NCBI RefSeq assembly: GCF_003263515.1
Contig: NZ_JYDE01000017.1
Span: 186,001-250,000, forward strand
Origin: Rahnella inusitata
GTDB lineage: Bacteria > Pseudomonadota > Gammaproteobacteria > Enterobacterales > Enterobacteriaceae
DNA: 64,000 bases
Direction of reading: 5' to 3'
Made by a program: the position numbers and the translations under genes. The notes below the pieces were generated by a model, which did no database searches, was not told where the DNA came from, and saw only the letters and a list, made by a program, of their open reading frames with translations. Positions within the stretch are counted from its first letter, which is position 1. Every line of letters starts with the position of its first letter. Of the stretch, positions 44,535-53,935 are shown piece by piece.

Positions 44535-45641
44535 ATGCGCCAGTCCGATATTGTTGCTGAAGTCAGCAACGACAAACAAACCCTGACCGCGCTGGTCGAG
44601 CAGGACAACCGCGTGGTGTATTTCTACATATTCGCCCGTGAGGATTTGCGCGACCGTTTTCCGAAAATGCGCGCCTGCTGGGTGCGTAATCTGGTGCCCG
44701 CGCCGTTGCATGATGACAATGAAGCGATGGAGCACGGCATCTCGCCGATGCTTGCCGCGCAGTATTGTCGAAATCTGGAAGGCGAAGCGCCGCTGGATCC
44801 GTCGCAGATTCAGATCTTATGGAATGAAAGCGATGATGGTGCGGCGTTGTGGTATCAGGGCTTGCTGCTGGCGGTCATTCCCGGCTGGAGTTTGTATATC
44901 GATCACTCGGTGTGTTATTCCGCCGGATGTATCAAAGAAAATCCGCTGACCTTTCCGCTGGGCTCCGCCTCGACCAACACGCAGTGCGAACTGGCGGAAA
45001 AGACGCGTCTGTTCTGGCGCGACTGGCAAAATGAATTCAGCAATCCATGGCCGAAAATTCAGCGCAGTCTGCTGGAATCGTATGAAGACCGTTACGGCCC
45101 GTCGGTGAAATATTATCTGATCAATCAGGGCAGCTGGCCGCCGATGGCAATTTCCCAGCATGAAGATGAAGAGAATTATTATTTCTTCACCGTCGGCATG
45201 AGTATCCGTCCGATGCCGCAAATCGACATTATTTTTAATGATGACGCCGACAAACATCGCCGTATCGAACTGGCGTTTTCCGTCGGCAAAGAATATGTGA
45301 GCGAGGAGCACGCGGTGCAGATGGCCAGCGCGCTTTCAGGTTACGCACAGGTGCCCTGGACCACCCTGAGCTGGCTGGGTGAAGGCCATACGCTGATGTC
45401 GCCGATGGCCCCGCTGGGCTTTGAAGGCCATGTCATTTCTTCCGCCCTGTGCGGTCCTGCCGATAAAATGCGTCTGCCTAAAGTGTATGGGGATCGGGTG
45501 AATCAGTTTTGGGTGTCACCGGTATTCGACAGTGAGCTGGCATTTTCACAGGCCAGGCCTAACGGAGGCATCGAGCTGGTGGCGGCGCTGATTGAAAATG
45601 GCGTGGGATATGTGTTTGCTCCGCGTGGCGCAGTGGTGTGA
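44535..45641 (+). CDS. Suppressor-of-fused (SUFU) domain protein
   Basis: A 368-residue cytoplasmic protein without signal peptide or membrane helices. The C-terminal half (about residues 190-360) resembles the bacterial SUFU domain: YGPSVKYYLINQGSWPPMAISQ, ELAFSVG, PWTTLSWLGEGHTLMSPMAPLGFEG, and VNQFWVSPVFDSELAFSQ near the end. The N-terminal half (AREDLRDRFPKMRACWVRN onwards) is unassigned. Bacterial SUFU proteins are often linked to toxin-immunity loci, but no toxin gene is nearby. The family call is from pattern memory. Confidence 0.6.
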   Translation: MRQSDIVAEVSNDKQTLTALVEQDNRVVYFYIFAREDLRDRFPKMRACWVRNLVPAPLHDDNEAMEHGISPMLAAQYCRNLEGEAPLDPSQIQILWNESDDGAALWYQGLLLAVIPGWSLYIDHSVCYSAGCIKENPLTFPLGSASTNTQCELAEKTRLFWRDWQNEFSNPWPKIQRSLLESYEDRYGPSVKYYLINQGSWPPMAISQHEDEENYYFFTVGMSIRPMPQIDIIFNDDADKHRRIELAFSVGKEYVSEEHAVQMASALSGYAQVPWTTLSWLGEGHTLMSPMAPLGFEGHVISSALCGPADKMRLPKVYGDRVNQFWVSPVFDSELAFSQARPNGGIELVAALIENGVGYVFAPRGAVV

Positions 45642-45663
45642 TGCGACAAAGTCAGGATTGGTG

Positions 45664-45731
45664 TGGGGTATTAAGGTCCAAACAAAGCGTTATCGTGCGC
45701 TAACAGACCTCCCCCCTTAGCAGGGGGAGGA
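45664..45731. repeat. Dispersed palindrome, copy 5
   Basis: GGGGTATTAA (45664-45673), then 30 or so bases on, the hairpin CTCCCCCC-TTAG-CAGGGGGAG (about 45708-45729). It has the same two components as the element in the phn operon and lies between the SUFU and MFS genes. Confidence 0.6.
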
Positions 45732-45789
45732 GCAAGCATAAGATTTTGCCGCACATCCAAAACAACAGAATGTGCCCTTGTGTAAGCGA

Positions 45790-47298
45790 TTAAACCGCTG
45801 CCCCCGGTTTATTTTCCTGTTGAAAATCCTCAGCATCCACATCATACCCCGAGGGTTCCCACCGTATCGCCGTCAGCACGATTAAGCCCGCCAGCGGCGC
45901 CAGTGCAATAACCCAAAACACCCCGGTTCCCAGCGCAGCGGATAAAACAGGGAAGAGGAACAGCGACAGGGTGGAAGAGCTGCGCATCAGCGTCTGGTTG
46001 AAACCCACCCCCATACCGCGCAGCGACGTCGGATAGCTGAGCGACGCGAACGTCATGGTGTGCGAGCCCGGACCAAAGCCCTGACCGAACAGGAACAGTG
46101 CCAGCATCGCGATGGAGATGGCTGCTTCACCACCATCGGCAGGGCGGCCCACGACCGCCAGACCGATCATCGCAACCAGCTGGCAGGCGTAACCGGCGTA
46201 AGTCATCTTCCACGCGCCGAATTTAGACACGTAGCGCACTGCAATCAGCCCGCCGACAAAGGCGAAGCACAGGTTCAGACCGAGTGAGAACAGGATAGTG
46301 CTGATCATCGACTGCTGAAGGAAACTCGACAGGATAACCGGTAGCCCGAATGCCACAGCGTTATAGGCAAATGATGACGCCACGGCAGTGACGGTTGCCA
46401 GCACGGTGCGGCGCAGATAGACCCCCTGTAAAAGCGTGCCGTAATTACGCCATGCGGCTTTACGCACTTTCACCTGCGGCGTTTTATCGGCATCGTCCGC
46501 GACTACTGCATTGATATTGTAGGACTTGCGCAGAATCGCCGCCGCGCCCTGCAAATCTCCCTGATTGGCAGCCCAGACCGGAGATTCGTTCATGTAACGA
46601 TGGCGGATAGCGATGATCAGAATCGCCGGTACCGCACCGAAACCGAGGATCAGACGCCACAGCCAGTCGGTGTGCGTGGCGGGCAGCACGGCGTACAGCA
46701 ACAGAACCAGCAGATAAGAAATACTGATTGCCGCGTACCATGTCGGGCACCACATCGCCACGCGCGATGCTTTATTGCCGCGCCCCTGAAGTTTGGAAAA
46801 CTCGGCCAGAAACGCCATCGCCACCGGCAGGTCGATCCCCACGCCCAGTCCCATCACAAATCGTGACCCGCCGAGCACCCATTCGTTCGGCGCAAACGCA
46901 CACGCCAGCGCGGCGATCACGAAGAAGAACATATCGGCCATGAATACGCGGTAGCGGCCAATTTTGTCGGTCAGATAGCCTCCCAGCAACGCCCCGACAA
47001 TCGCCCCGAAGGTGATCGCCGACGCCACAAATCCTGCGCCGGAAGGAGATAACCCGAACTGGCGGGTAATATCTTTCATCCCGAAGGCCAGCGCACCGAG
47101 GTCATAGGCGTCGAGGAAAACGCCTCCCAGCGCAATGGCGATAACGACACGCGCGTCGCTCAGTTTGGCAGCGCCGCGGTTCACTAACTGAGTAATATCG
47201 GAGGCGGAACGAATCACCACCGGTTGATCAGACGCCGCATCCGCCGCGCTGAAGCTCCCTGAAGAAGCAGCATTTGAGGCCGCAATAGAATCAGACAT
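45790..47298 (-). CDS. MFS transporter, sugar/organic-acid porter-like
   Basis: A 12-helix MFS transporter of 502 residues from ATG 47298 (MSDSIAASNAASSG); a longer frame begins 12 codons upstream. YLTDKIGRYRVFMADMFFF, GSRFVMGLGVGIDLPVAMAFLAEFSK and RFNQT-like GVGFNQTLMRSS are MFS sugar-porter-type motifs. The long N-terminus before helix 1 (about residues 1-50) is low complexity. The substrate is unknown. No strong ribosome site is seen before either start. Confidence 0.75.
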   Translation of the reverse strand: MSDSIAASNAASSGSFSAADAASDQPVVIRSASDITQLVNRGAAKLSDARVVIAIALGGVFLDAYDLGALAFGMKDITRQFGLSPSGAGFVASAITFGAIVGALLGGYLTDKIGRYRVFMADMFFFVIAALACAFAPNEWVLGGSRFVMGLGVGIDLPVAMAFLAEFSKLQGRGNKASRVAMWCPTWYAAISISYLLVLLLYAVLPATHTDWLWRLILGFGAVPAILIIAIRHRYMNESPVWAANQGDLQGAAAILRKSYNINAVVADDADKTPQVKVRKAAWRNYGTLLQGVYLRRTVLATVTAVASSFAYNAVAFGLPVILSSFLQQSMISTILFSLGLNLCFAFVGGLIAVRYVSKFGAWKMTYAGYACQLVAMIGLAVVGRPADGGEAAISIAMLALFLFGQGFGPGSHTMTFASLSYPTSLRGMGVGFNQTLMRSSSTLSLFLFPVLSAALGTGVFWVIALAPLAGLIVLTAIRWEPSGYDVDAEDFQQENKPGAAV

Positions 47299-47650
47299 TA
47301 TTGTGTTTACGCTTTTTGACAAAAAAACCAGCATAGAGGCGACGTGATGCCCGTCACAAGTCCTGATTACCTGAGAAATGAAATCAAATGGCTATAACTT
47401 AAAACAAAGCGATCTAAGACCGGGCGCGATATACGCCCGCAGCGTTGCCCGCATTATCCATTTCGCAGATTAGCTCCGCACATATCCGCATTTCCCACCG
47501 CCCGCATCTCCTGCTTTTATAGCTGACCATCAGACTTCTTACCTAAAATTGAACTATCCTTGTTAGCACGCTGTTTTCACTGATGAAAGCGAGTTTGAAA
47601 GACCGTCGCCCGGCGACATAAATCGAAAAAAATCAAAAAGAGGACTGACC
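47299..47650. promoter_or_regulatory. Divergent region with a probable sigma-S promoter for osmF
   Basis: CTATCCT (47554-47560) differs by one base from the sigma-S -10 consensus CTATACT, about 90 bases before the osmF start. In E. coli the osmF operon is sigma-S dependent. The rest of this 350-base gap holds no gene that I can see. Confidence 0.45.
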
Positions 47651-48586
47651 ATGACTGCATTAACAGGGCGTATGCGGGTGCTGACCGCAGCAATGCTGGC
47701 GCTGTCGGCGATGAGCTTCACCGCGCACGCAGCGGATGACACGGTTCGCGTCGGCTCGAAAATTGATACCGAAGGCTCGCTGCTCGGTAACATCATCATT
47801 CAGGTGCTGGAAGCCAACGGCATCAAGACCACCAATAAACTGCAACTGGGGACGACCAAGGTCGTGCGCGGGGCGATCACTGCCGGTGAGATTGATATCT
47901 ACCCAGAATACACCGGTAACGGCGCATTCTTCTTCTCGGACGATAAAGATCCCGCCTGGAAAAATGCACAAGCCGGTTTTGATAAAGTCAAAAAGCTTGA
48001 TTACGACCAGAATAAAATCGTCTGGCTCGATCCGTCTCCGGCCAATAACACCTGGACCATCGCGGTGCGTAACGACGTGGCGAGCGCCCATGGCCTGAAA
48101 TCCCTGGCCGACTTAGGCAAATACATCAGCACTGGCGGCGATTTCAAACTGGCCGCGTCGGCGGAATTTATCGAACGTCCGGATGCATTACCGGCGTTTG
48201 AAAATGCCTACGGTTTCAAGCTCAATCAGGCACAGCTGCTGTCATTAGCAGGCGGCGATACTGCGGTGACCATTAAAGCCGCGGCGGAGAAAACGTCCGG
48301 CGTGAATGCGGCAATGGCCTACGGGACTGACGGCCCGGTGGCGGCGCTTGGCCTGCAAACGCTGGAAGATCCGCAAGGCGTTCAGCCTATCTACGCGCCA
48401 GCGCCTATCATTCGTGAAGCGGCGCTGAAAGCGCATCCGAACATCCCAACGCTGCTCAAACCTGTCTTTGCATCACTGGATACCAAAACGCTGCAAACGC
48501 TGAATGCGAAAATCGCAGTCGGCGGCCAGGATGCGAAGAAAGTTGCGGCGAAGTATTTGCAGGAAAAGGGTTTCGTTAAAAAATAA
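47651..48586 (+). CDS. osmF: Osmoprotectant ABC transporter binding protein OsmF (YehZ)
   Basis: The periplasmic binding protein of the OsmF-YehYXW importer, which takes up glycine betaine weakly and is induced in osmotic stress and stationary phase. A signal peptide (about residues 1-27) is followed by VRVGSKIDTEGSLLGNII, TKVVRGAITAGEIDIYPEYTGNG and GVQPIYAPAPIIRE, all OsmF-like. It has 311 residues. GAGG precedes ATG 47651. A UUCG hairpin after the stop separates it from yehY. Confidence 0.93.
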   Translation: MTALTGRMRVLTAAMLALSAMSFTAHAADDTVRVGSKIDTEGSLLGNIIIQVLEANGIKTTNKLQLGTTKVVRGAITAGEIDIYPEYTGNGAFFFSDDKDPAWKNAQAGFDKVKKLDYDQNKIVWLDPSPANNTWTIAVRNDVASAHGLKSLADLGKYISTGGDFKLAASAEFIERPDALPAFENAYGFKLNQAQLLSLAGGDTAVTIKAAAEKTSGVNAAMAYGTDGPVAALGLQTLEDPQGVQPIYAPAPIIREAALKAHPNIPTLLKPVFASLDTKTLQTLNAKIAVGGQDAKKVAAKYLQEKGFVKK

Positions 48587-48603
48587 TCGGGCAGTGACGC
48601 CCT

Positions 48604-48627
48604 GAGCACGATCTTCGGATCGTGCTC
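48604..48627 (+). promoter_or_regulatory. Intercistronic UUCG tetraloop hairpin between osmF and yehY
   Basis: GAGCACGATC and GATCGTGCTC form a perfect ten-base stem on a TTCG loop, without a following T-run. It is too stable to be chance and lacks terminator features, so it probably stabilises the osmF mRNA or lets only part of transcription pass to yehY. Confidence 0.75.
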
Positions 48628-48646
48628 ACCGGACTCAGGTACTGTT

Positions 48647-49816
48647 TTGACTCATCACTCATTCGTCAAAAACCGTGTCTTACTGACGCTGGTTTTGCTG
48701 CTGTTGCTGGCCGGTTACGGTCTGGCATTTCTCAGCCATGCGCCCAACCGGCTGGTCTCGGGGCAGGGCATTCCTTTATTAACGCTGCTGCACGGCTACT
48801 TTGCGCTGATTTTACTGCCTGCTCTGTTATTGCTGGCGGCGGCTTTCGTCCGGCTCTATGGCAAAAATCATCTGCTGGTGATGCTGCTGGCGGAAATCCT
48901 GCTGACCGCGCTGGTGTGGCTGGCCGGGCACAGTGCGGTCCAGCTGACCGGCGGCGATGAAGACAGCATTGCGCGCACGTCCCTCGGCGGCGGCTTCTGG
49001 GCGGCGGCGGCGCTGTGCCTGCTGATAGCCTCCGACGCCATCTCCCGGTTTACCCGCAATCACAGCCTGCGCATCGTGCTTAACGTGCAGATGATTTTGC
49101 CGGTGGTGGTGCTATTGGCCTACGGCCAGCTGGCCGAACTTTCGTTGTTAAAAGAATACGATAACCGTTCTGACGTGTTTAACGACGCGGTATGGCAGCA
49201 TCTGGGCATTCTGTTGGGCACGCTGGTGCCCGCGGTACTCATCGGCCTGCCGGTCGGATTACTGTGTCATCGCAAAGCGCGCTGGCGCGGGCCGGTGCTG
49301 TCGGTGCTCAATATCATTCAGACCGTGCCGTCGATTGCGCTGTTTGGTTTGCTGCTCGCGCCGCTGGCCGGGCTCGCCCGCGCGCTGCCGTGGCTGGCGG
49401 AGCATGGGATTAGCGGCATCGGGCTTGCACCGGCGATTATCGCGCTGGTGCTGTATTCCCTGTTGCCGCTGGTGCGCGGCGTTATCGCCGGACTCGAGTC
49501 GGTGCCGGAAGCGGTGATCGAATCGGCGCGCGGCATGGGCATGAACCGCGGGCAGATTTTTTTGCGCGTGCAGCTGCCCATCGCCTTGCCGGTCATCCTC
49601 ACCGGTATCCGTATCGTGGCGGTGCAAACCGTGGGTATGGCGATGGTCGCGGCGCTGATAGGCGCGGGCGGTCTGGGTGCCATCATGTTTCAGGGATTAC
49701 TCAGCAGCGCGCTGGATCTGGTGCTGCTCGGTGTTATCCCGGCGGTGTTGATGGCCGTTGTCGTCGACAGCGTCTTTAAATTCGCAGTCTCAATACTGGA
49801 AACCTCACGCAGATGA
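48647..49816 (+). CDS. yehY: Osmoprotectant ABC transporter permease YehY
   Basis: A 389-residue permease with extra N-terminal helices, as in E. coli YehY. The transport domain has GLESVPEAVIESARGMGMNRGQIFLRVQLPIALPVILTGIRI for ATPase coupling and ALIGAGGLGAIMFQGLLSS. The start is TTG 48647 (decoded Met-THHSFVKNRVLL), with AGG upstream. The stop overlaps the yehX start (ATGA). Confidence 0.92.
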   Translation: MTHHSFVKNRVLLTLVLLLLLAGYGLAFLSHAPNRLVSGQGIPLLTLLHGYFALILLPALLLLAAAFVRLYGKNHLLVMLLAEILLTALVWLAGHSAVQLTGGDEDSIARTSLGGGFWAAAALCLLIASDAISRFTRNHSLRIVLNVQMILPVVVLLAYGQLAELSLLKEYDNRSDVFNDAVWQHLGILLGTLVPAVLIGLPVGLLCHRKARWRGPVLSVLNIIQTVPSIALFGLLLAPLAGLARALPWLAEHGISGIGLAPAIIALVLYSLLPLVRGVIAGLESVPEAVIESARGMGMNRGQIFLRVQLPIALPVILTGIRIVAVQTVGMAMVAALIGAGGLGAIMFQGLLSSALDLVLLGVIPAVLMAVVVDSVFKFAVSILETSRR

Positions 49817-50757
49817 TTCATTTCAAGCAGGTAAGCAAACACTTTGCCGGAAAAGCGGTCGTGCGTGACCTGACGCTGGAAATGGCCAAAGGCGAATTTA
49901 CGGTGCTGATCGGCACCTCCGGCTCGGGTAAATCCACCACGTTGAAAATGATCAACCGGCTGGTGGAGCACGATCGCGGGGAGATTCTCTTCGCCGGTGA
50001 ACCTATCGAAAAATTCCGTGCGCAGGATTTACGCCGCCGGATGGGGTACGCGATCCAGTCGATCGGCCTGTTCCCGCACTGGACAGTGGAAGAGAATATC
50101 GCCACCGTACCGCAGCTGTTGAAATGGCCGAAAACGAAAATCCGCGACCGTGTGACCGAACTGCTGGAGTTGCTCAATCTCGATCCCAGACAGTTCCGTC
50201 ATCGCTATCCGCATCAGCTTTCCGGCGGGCAACAGCAGCGTGTCGGTGTGGCGCGCGCGCTGGCGTCTGATCCGGAAGTGCTGCTGATGGATGAACCTTT
50301 TGGCGCACTCGATCCGGTGACCCGCGCGACGTTGCAGGAAGAGGTCGCGCGGATCCATAAAATGACGCATCGCACTATTGTGCTGGTGACGCACGATATC
50401 GACGAGGCACTGGCGCTGGCCGACCGCATCGTGCTGCTCAACGACGGGCAGGTGGTGCAGCAGGGCACACCGCTGGAATTGCTGACCAAACCGGCGACGC
50501 CGTTTGTGCGTGATTTCTTTGGCGGCAGCGATATGGGCATCCGTTTGCTGTCATTGCAGGAAGTGGGATCGCGTACGCGCCACGGTGAGCTTTACGACGG
50601 CAGCCAAAAACCATTGGTGGCGTCGATGAGCCTGAGTCAGGCGTTGTCGAAATTTGTCGCGCAGCAGGTTCAGCAACTGCCTGTAGTCGATGAGGATGGG
50701 CAGCCGCTCGGCGTGCTGCATTTTGCCGATCTGACCGCACAAAGGAGCGAGGCATGA
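49813..50757 (+). CDS. yehX: Osmoprotectant ABC transporter ATP-binding protein YehX
   Basis: A 314-residue ATPase with Walker [10 protein letters not shown] (34-42), signature [15 protein letters not shown], Walker [14 protein letters not shown], and a C-terminal CBS-like extension (about 240-310: [34 protein letters not shown]), typical of OpuCA/YehX. It is translationally coupled at both ends (ATGA overlaps with yehY and yehW). Confidence 0.94.
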   Translation: MIHFKQVSKHFAGKAVVRDLTLEMAKGEFTVLIGTSGSGKSTTLKMINRLVEHDRGEILFAGEPIEKFRAQDLRRRMGYAIQSIGLFPHWTVEENIATVPQLLKWPKTKIRDRVTELLELLNLDPRQFRHRYPHQLSGGQQQRVGVARALASDPEVLLMDEPFGALDPVTRATLQEEVARIHKMTHRTIVLVTHDIDEALALADRIVLLNDGQVVQQGTPLELLTKPATPFVRDFFGGSDMGIRLLSLQEVGSRTRHGELYDGSQKPLVASMSLSQALSKFVAQQVQQLPVVDEDGQPLGVLHFADLTAQRSEA

Positions 50758-51512
50758 AACACGGTTTTCGACGGCTTATCACCGATCCCTTACCCTGGCT
50801 TTTTGCCGTGTTGCTGGCGCTCATCTTTGGCATGACGTCGCTCGGCGGGGTATTTCACTGGATGTTTCCTGAGCTCAGTCGCCCGGTTTATCAGCAGGAA
50901 AGCTTTGCCTCGCTGGTGCAGGCGCATCTGTTGCTGGTCGGGGTCTCGAGCTTGATTGCGGTGGTGATCGGTGTGGCGGCGGGCGTTGGCGTCACGCGCC
51001 CTGCGGGGAAAGAGTTTCGTTCACTGGTCGAAACGCTGGTGGCGATGGGGCAGACCTTTCCGCCGGTCGCGGTGCTTGCCGTGGCGGTGCCGGTCATGGG
51101 ATTTAGCGAAAAACCGGCGATTATTGCGCTGGTGCTGTACGGCTTGCTGCCGATTTTACAGGGGACGATTGCCGGTATTGAATCGGTCTCTCCCTCGGCG
51201 CGTGAGATAGCGCAGGGCGTTGGGATGAGCCGCTGGCAGATGCTGCGTAAAGTGGAAATCCCGCTGGCGGCACCGGTTATTATCGCCGGGATCCGCACCT
51301 CGGTTATCATCAATATCGGTACGGCGGCGATCGCTTCGACGGTCGGCACATCCAGCCTGGGCTCGCCAATTATTATCGGCCTGAGCGGCTTTAATACTGC
51401 CTATGTATTGCAGGGCGCGGTGATTGTCGCGCTGCTGGCGATTTGCGTGGATATGCTGTTCGAACGCTGGAGCCGCTGGTTACATCGCTGGCAGCAGCGG
51501 TCGGTGGAGTGA
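50754..51512 (+). CDS. yehW: Osmoprotectant ABC transporter permease YehW
   Basis: The second permease, 252 residues, with the coupling segment [42 protein letters not shown] and the loop [24 protein letters not shown]. It ends the operon; its TGA (51510-51512) abuts the stop of a convergent small membrane protein gene with no gap. Confidence 0.93.
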   Translation: MKHGFRRLITDPLPWLFAVLLALIFGMTSLGGVFHWMFPELSRPVYQQESFASLVQAHLLLVGVSSLIAVVIGVAAGVGVTRPAGKEFRSLVETLVAMGQTFPPVAVLAVAVPVMGFSEKPAIIALVLYGLLPILQGTIAGIESVSPSAREIAQGVGMSRWQMLRKVEIPLAAPVIIAGIRTSVIINIGTAAIASTVGTSSLGSPIIIGLSGFNTAYVLQGAVIVALLAICVDMLFERWSRWLHRWQQRSVE

Positions 51513-51692
51513 TCAGTTGGCGGAAGCGGAAGATGACGGCGCAGGGACGACGGAAGGGGCGTCGTTATCGTTTGCCGGTTTGGCGTCATCCTGAATGACG
51601 ACGGCGTAACCCGCGACCATCACACCACCAATCGCGCCAATCGCCATCAGACCAAACAGCGCGATAAATAATTTTTTGCCAAGCGAATTCAT
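51513..51692 (-). CDS. Small membrane protein, unknown (59 residues)
   Basis: The reading frame starts MNSLGKKLFIALFGLMA, with one hydrophobic helix at about residues 8-30. A polar tail rich in Asp, Asn, Pro and Ser (DDAKPANDNDAPS, ending SSASAN) follows, then TGA. GAGG lies eight bases before ATG 51692. Codon use looks normal for the region. Not recognised; it may be a small stress or envelope protein. It directly abuts yehW tail to tail. Confidence 0.6.
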   Translation of the reverse strand: MNSLGKKLFIALFGLMAIGAIGGVMVAGYAVVIQDDAKPANDNDAPSVVPAPSSSASAN

Positions 51693-51917
51693 GTGTTGTA
51701 CCTCAAAAATATCAGCCCCGAATTATAAGTCCTTTGCGGCTACGGGCAACATACTATTCATGCGATGACTACTTTATCCTCCAGCGTCTCTTCATTTTTT
51801 GTCATATGCAGACACTTTTTAACAACATTTTAGCGCGATCGCACAGAATTCCTTGCCGTTAATCAGAGCAATAGCGTTAACTGTCTGCCTTCGTTATCAC
51901 GCTAATAAGTTACTCCT

Positions 51918-52832
51918 ATGCCTTTTGCTTCGCGTTCCCTGTTGCCGTTAATCGCTGCATTATTTGCGCTGTATTTTATCTGGGGCTCTACCTATTTTGT
52001 GATCCGCGTAGGGGTGGAAAGCTGGCCGCCGCTGATGATGGCCGGTCTGCGTTTCTTCGTCGCCGGATGTGTACTGTTTACGTTTCTGATGCTGCGCGGG
52101 CATAAATTTCCCGGCCTGAAACAGTGGCTTTCTGCCGCCGCAGTGGGGATTTTACTGCTGTCGGTGGGCAATGGGCTGGTGACCGTCGCCGAACATATGC
52201 AGGTGCCATCGGGTATTGCCGCGGTGATGGTGGCGACCGTACCGCTGTTTACGCTGTGCTTTAGCCGTCTGTGGGGCATGCCAAACAGCCGTCTGGAATG
52301 GACCGGCGTCGGTATCGGCCTGTTCGGCATTGTGTTGCTAAATACCGGCAGCAATCTGGAAGGAAACCCGTGGGGCGCCGCGCTGATTTTGCTGGCATCT
52401 CTCAGCTGGGCATTCGGTTCGGTGTGGAGTTCGCGCCTGACCTTACCGGTCGGCCTGATGGCGGGTGCGGCGGAAATGATCGTCGCCGGCGTTGTACTGC
52501 TTATCGCCAGCCAACTGAACGGCGAGCATCTGACCGCTACGCCTTCGCTGCACGGCTTCCTGGCACTGGGGTATCTGATTGTGTTCGGCTCGATGATTGC
52601 CATCAGCGCCTACATGTTCCTCTTGAAAACCGTGCGTCCGGCCATTGCCACCAGCTACGCCTACGTGAACCCGATTGTCGCGGTGCTGCTCGGCATCGGC
52701 TTTGCCGGAGAATCCCTTTCACCGGTTGAATGGGTGGCGTTAGGGATTATCCTGTGCGCAGTGCTCTTGGTCACGCTGGGCAAATTCGTCTTCGGGCGCA
52801 GGAAGACGGTGATTAAAGAGGTGAAGGTATAA
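51918..52832 (+). CDS. yedA: EamA-family transporter YedA
   Basis: A ten-helix drug/metabolite transporter, 304 residues. LIAALFALYFIWGSTYFVIRVGVESWPPLMMAG, VTVAEHMQVPSGIAAVMVATVPLFTLCFSRL and ATSYAYVNPIVAVLLGIGFAGE match E. coli YedA very closely. The substrate is unknown. It ends four bases before the convergent DUF3833 gene, with no evident terminator. Confidence 0.93.
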   Translation: MPFASRSLLPLIAALFALYFIWGSTYFVIRVGVESWPPLMMAGLRFFVAGCVLFTFLMLRGHKFPGLKQWLSAAAVGILLLSVGNGLVTVAEHMQVPSGIAAVMVATVPLFTLCFSRLWGMPNSRLEWTGVGIGLFGIVLLNTGSNLEGNPWGAALILLASLSWAFGSVWSSRLTLPVGLMAGAAEMIVAGVVLLIASQLNGEHLTATPSLHGFLALGYLIVFGSMIAISAYMFLLKTVRPAIATSYAYVNPIVAVLLGIGFAGESLSPVEWVALGIILCAVLLVTLGKFVFGRRKTVIKEVKV

Positions 52833-52836
52833 GCTT

Positions 52837-53385
52837 TTACTTCTTCTCAAAGAACAGCGTGACCCGCGCCACTTCGACGCCGAATTTTTTAAGCGACGTG
52901 ACGTTAAACAGATGCTGTTCGTCCTGCTGATAAATCCAGTCGTCGAAAGTCAGGCGGTAGGTACTGCCGCCTGATTTGACGTCCATCACGTAGTTCCAGT
53001 TAAACGCGTTGCCTGCCGACTGACCTTTTGCCGTGCCGATGATATCGCCTGCGGTGCCGGTGTAGGTGCCATCGGCGAGTTTGCGGATGTGCCAGACGCG
53101 GGTTTGTTTTTCGCCGTCGTCATACACAAAATCTTCGTGCAGGGTCAGCGTATCGGCCACCACGTCACCGCGAATTTTCACTGCGAAGCGCCGCGTTTGT
53201 TTGTGGGTGTAATCCTGCACCATGCCGTAGGCCACGCTGTCACCTTTGAAATAGGCGAAAATATCCAGCTTTGGCTGCGTCTGTGCGTAATCTTTAATGT
53301 CGGCGCTGCAACTGGTGAGTAACAGCACGCAGGCCGCCATCAGACCGAGAAAACCTTTGCGTAAAACAGAGTGTGAAACTGTCAT
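52837..53385 (-). CDS. DUF3833 lipoprotein
   Basis: A 182-residue lipoprotein: the signal ends in LLLTSC (lipobox), with the acylated Cys at about residue 26. The DUF3833 domain follows (YFKGDSVAYGMVQDYTHKQTRRFAVKIRG and VWHIRKLADGTYTGTAGDIIGTAKG). It is the last gene of the nine-gene MerR operon, and the family commonly travels with the Cfa-like and DUF2878 genes. An envelope role in lipid handling is inference. GGAGG precedes ATG 53385. Confidence 0.82.
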   Translation of the reverse strand: MTVSHSVLRKGFLGLMAACVLLLTSCSADIKDYAQTQPKLDIFAYFKGDSVAYGMVQDYTHKQTRRFAVKIRGDVVADTLTLHEDFVYDDGEKQTRVWHIRKLADGTYTGTAGDIIGTAKGQSAGNAFNWNYVMDVKSGGSTYRLTFDDWIYQQDEQHLFNVTSLKKFGVEVARVTLFFEKK

Positions 53386-53407
53386 AAAACCTCCGGTCGG
53401 ATTAACG

Positions 53408-53935
53408 TTAATCTGACGCCGATGCGCCGATCAGCTTGCTGCGTAAATCAGGATACTGCGTGGCGGGCGAGAGCCAGATCGCCAGAAAAGCGTCGCGGAA
53501 TTCAGGGCTGAAGGATTCACCGACCGGCGCAATTATCGCGCTGTTGGCCGCACGGCTGTAAAACTGACCGCCGGATTTTGTCGCCAAAAAAACGATTTCG
53601 CTGCCGTTGCTGACGTCCGGCCAGGTTTTTCCGACGGCCTCCAGCCAGCCGTTCTTCTGCGCGTCACTTTCCATGCCCAGTTTCTGCCACTGCTCTTCGG
53701 TGGCTTTGGTCAGTTCCTGACTGTCGATGCTGCGCAAATATTCAATGGACAGCGCCTGGGGCCATTTCTGCGCCTCATATTTCCCGTCGGGTGTCAGTAA
53801 TGAGGAGTGGTAGACCTCGAACGGTCCCCAGCTCAGGGTGGCGCGGCCAACCTGTTGCCACTGCGCCCAGGGCGTTGAGGCGAAGGCGGAGAATGAAAAC
53901 ATCAGCGCCAGTGCGACGGTTAGCCATCTTTTCAT
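53408..53935 (-). CDS. Chalcone-isomerase-like periplasmic protein
   Basis: A 175-residue protein with a signal peptide (MKRWLTVALALMFSFSAFA). The mature part resembles bacterial chalcone-isomerase-fold proteins: QVGRATLSWGPFEVYHSSLLTPDGKY, then ALSIEYLRSIDSQEL and FSPEFRDAFLAIWLSP. It is more likely a lipid-binding protein than a flavonoid enzyme. The start ATG 53935 follows CAGGAGAAAGCA; it overlaps the DUF2878 stop by four bases (ATGA). Confidence 0.78.
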   Translation of the reverse strand: MKRWLTVALALMFSFSAFASTPWAQWQQVGRATLSWGPFEVYHSSLLTPDGKYEAQKWPQALSIEYLRSIDSQELTKATEEQWQKLGMESDAQKNGWLEAVGKTWPDVSNGSEIVFLATKSGGQFYSRAANSAIIAPVGESFSPEFRDAFLAIWLSPATQYPDLRSKLIGASASD

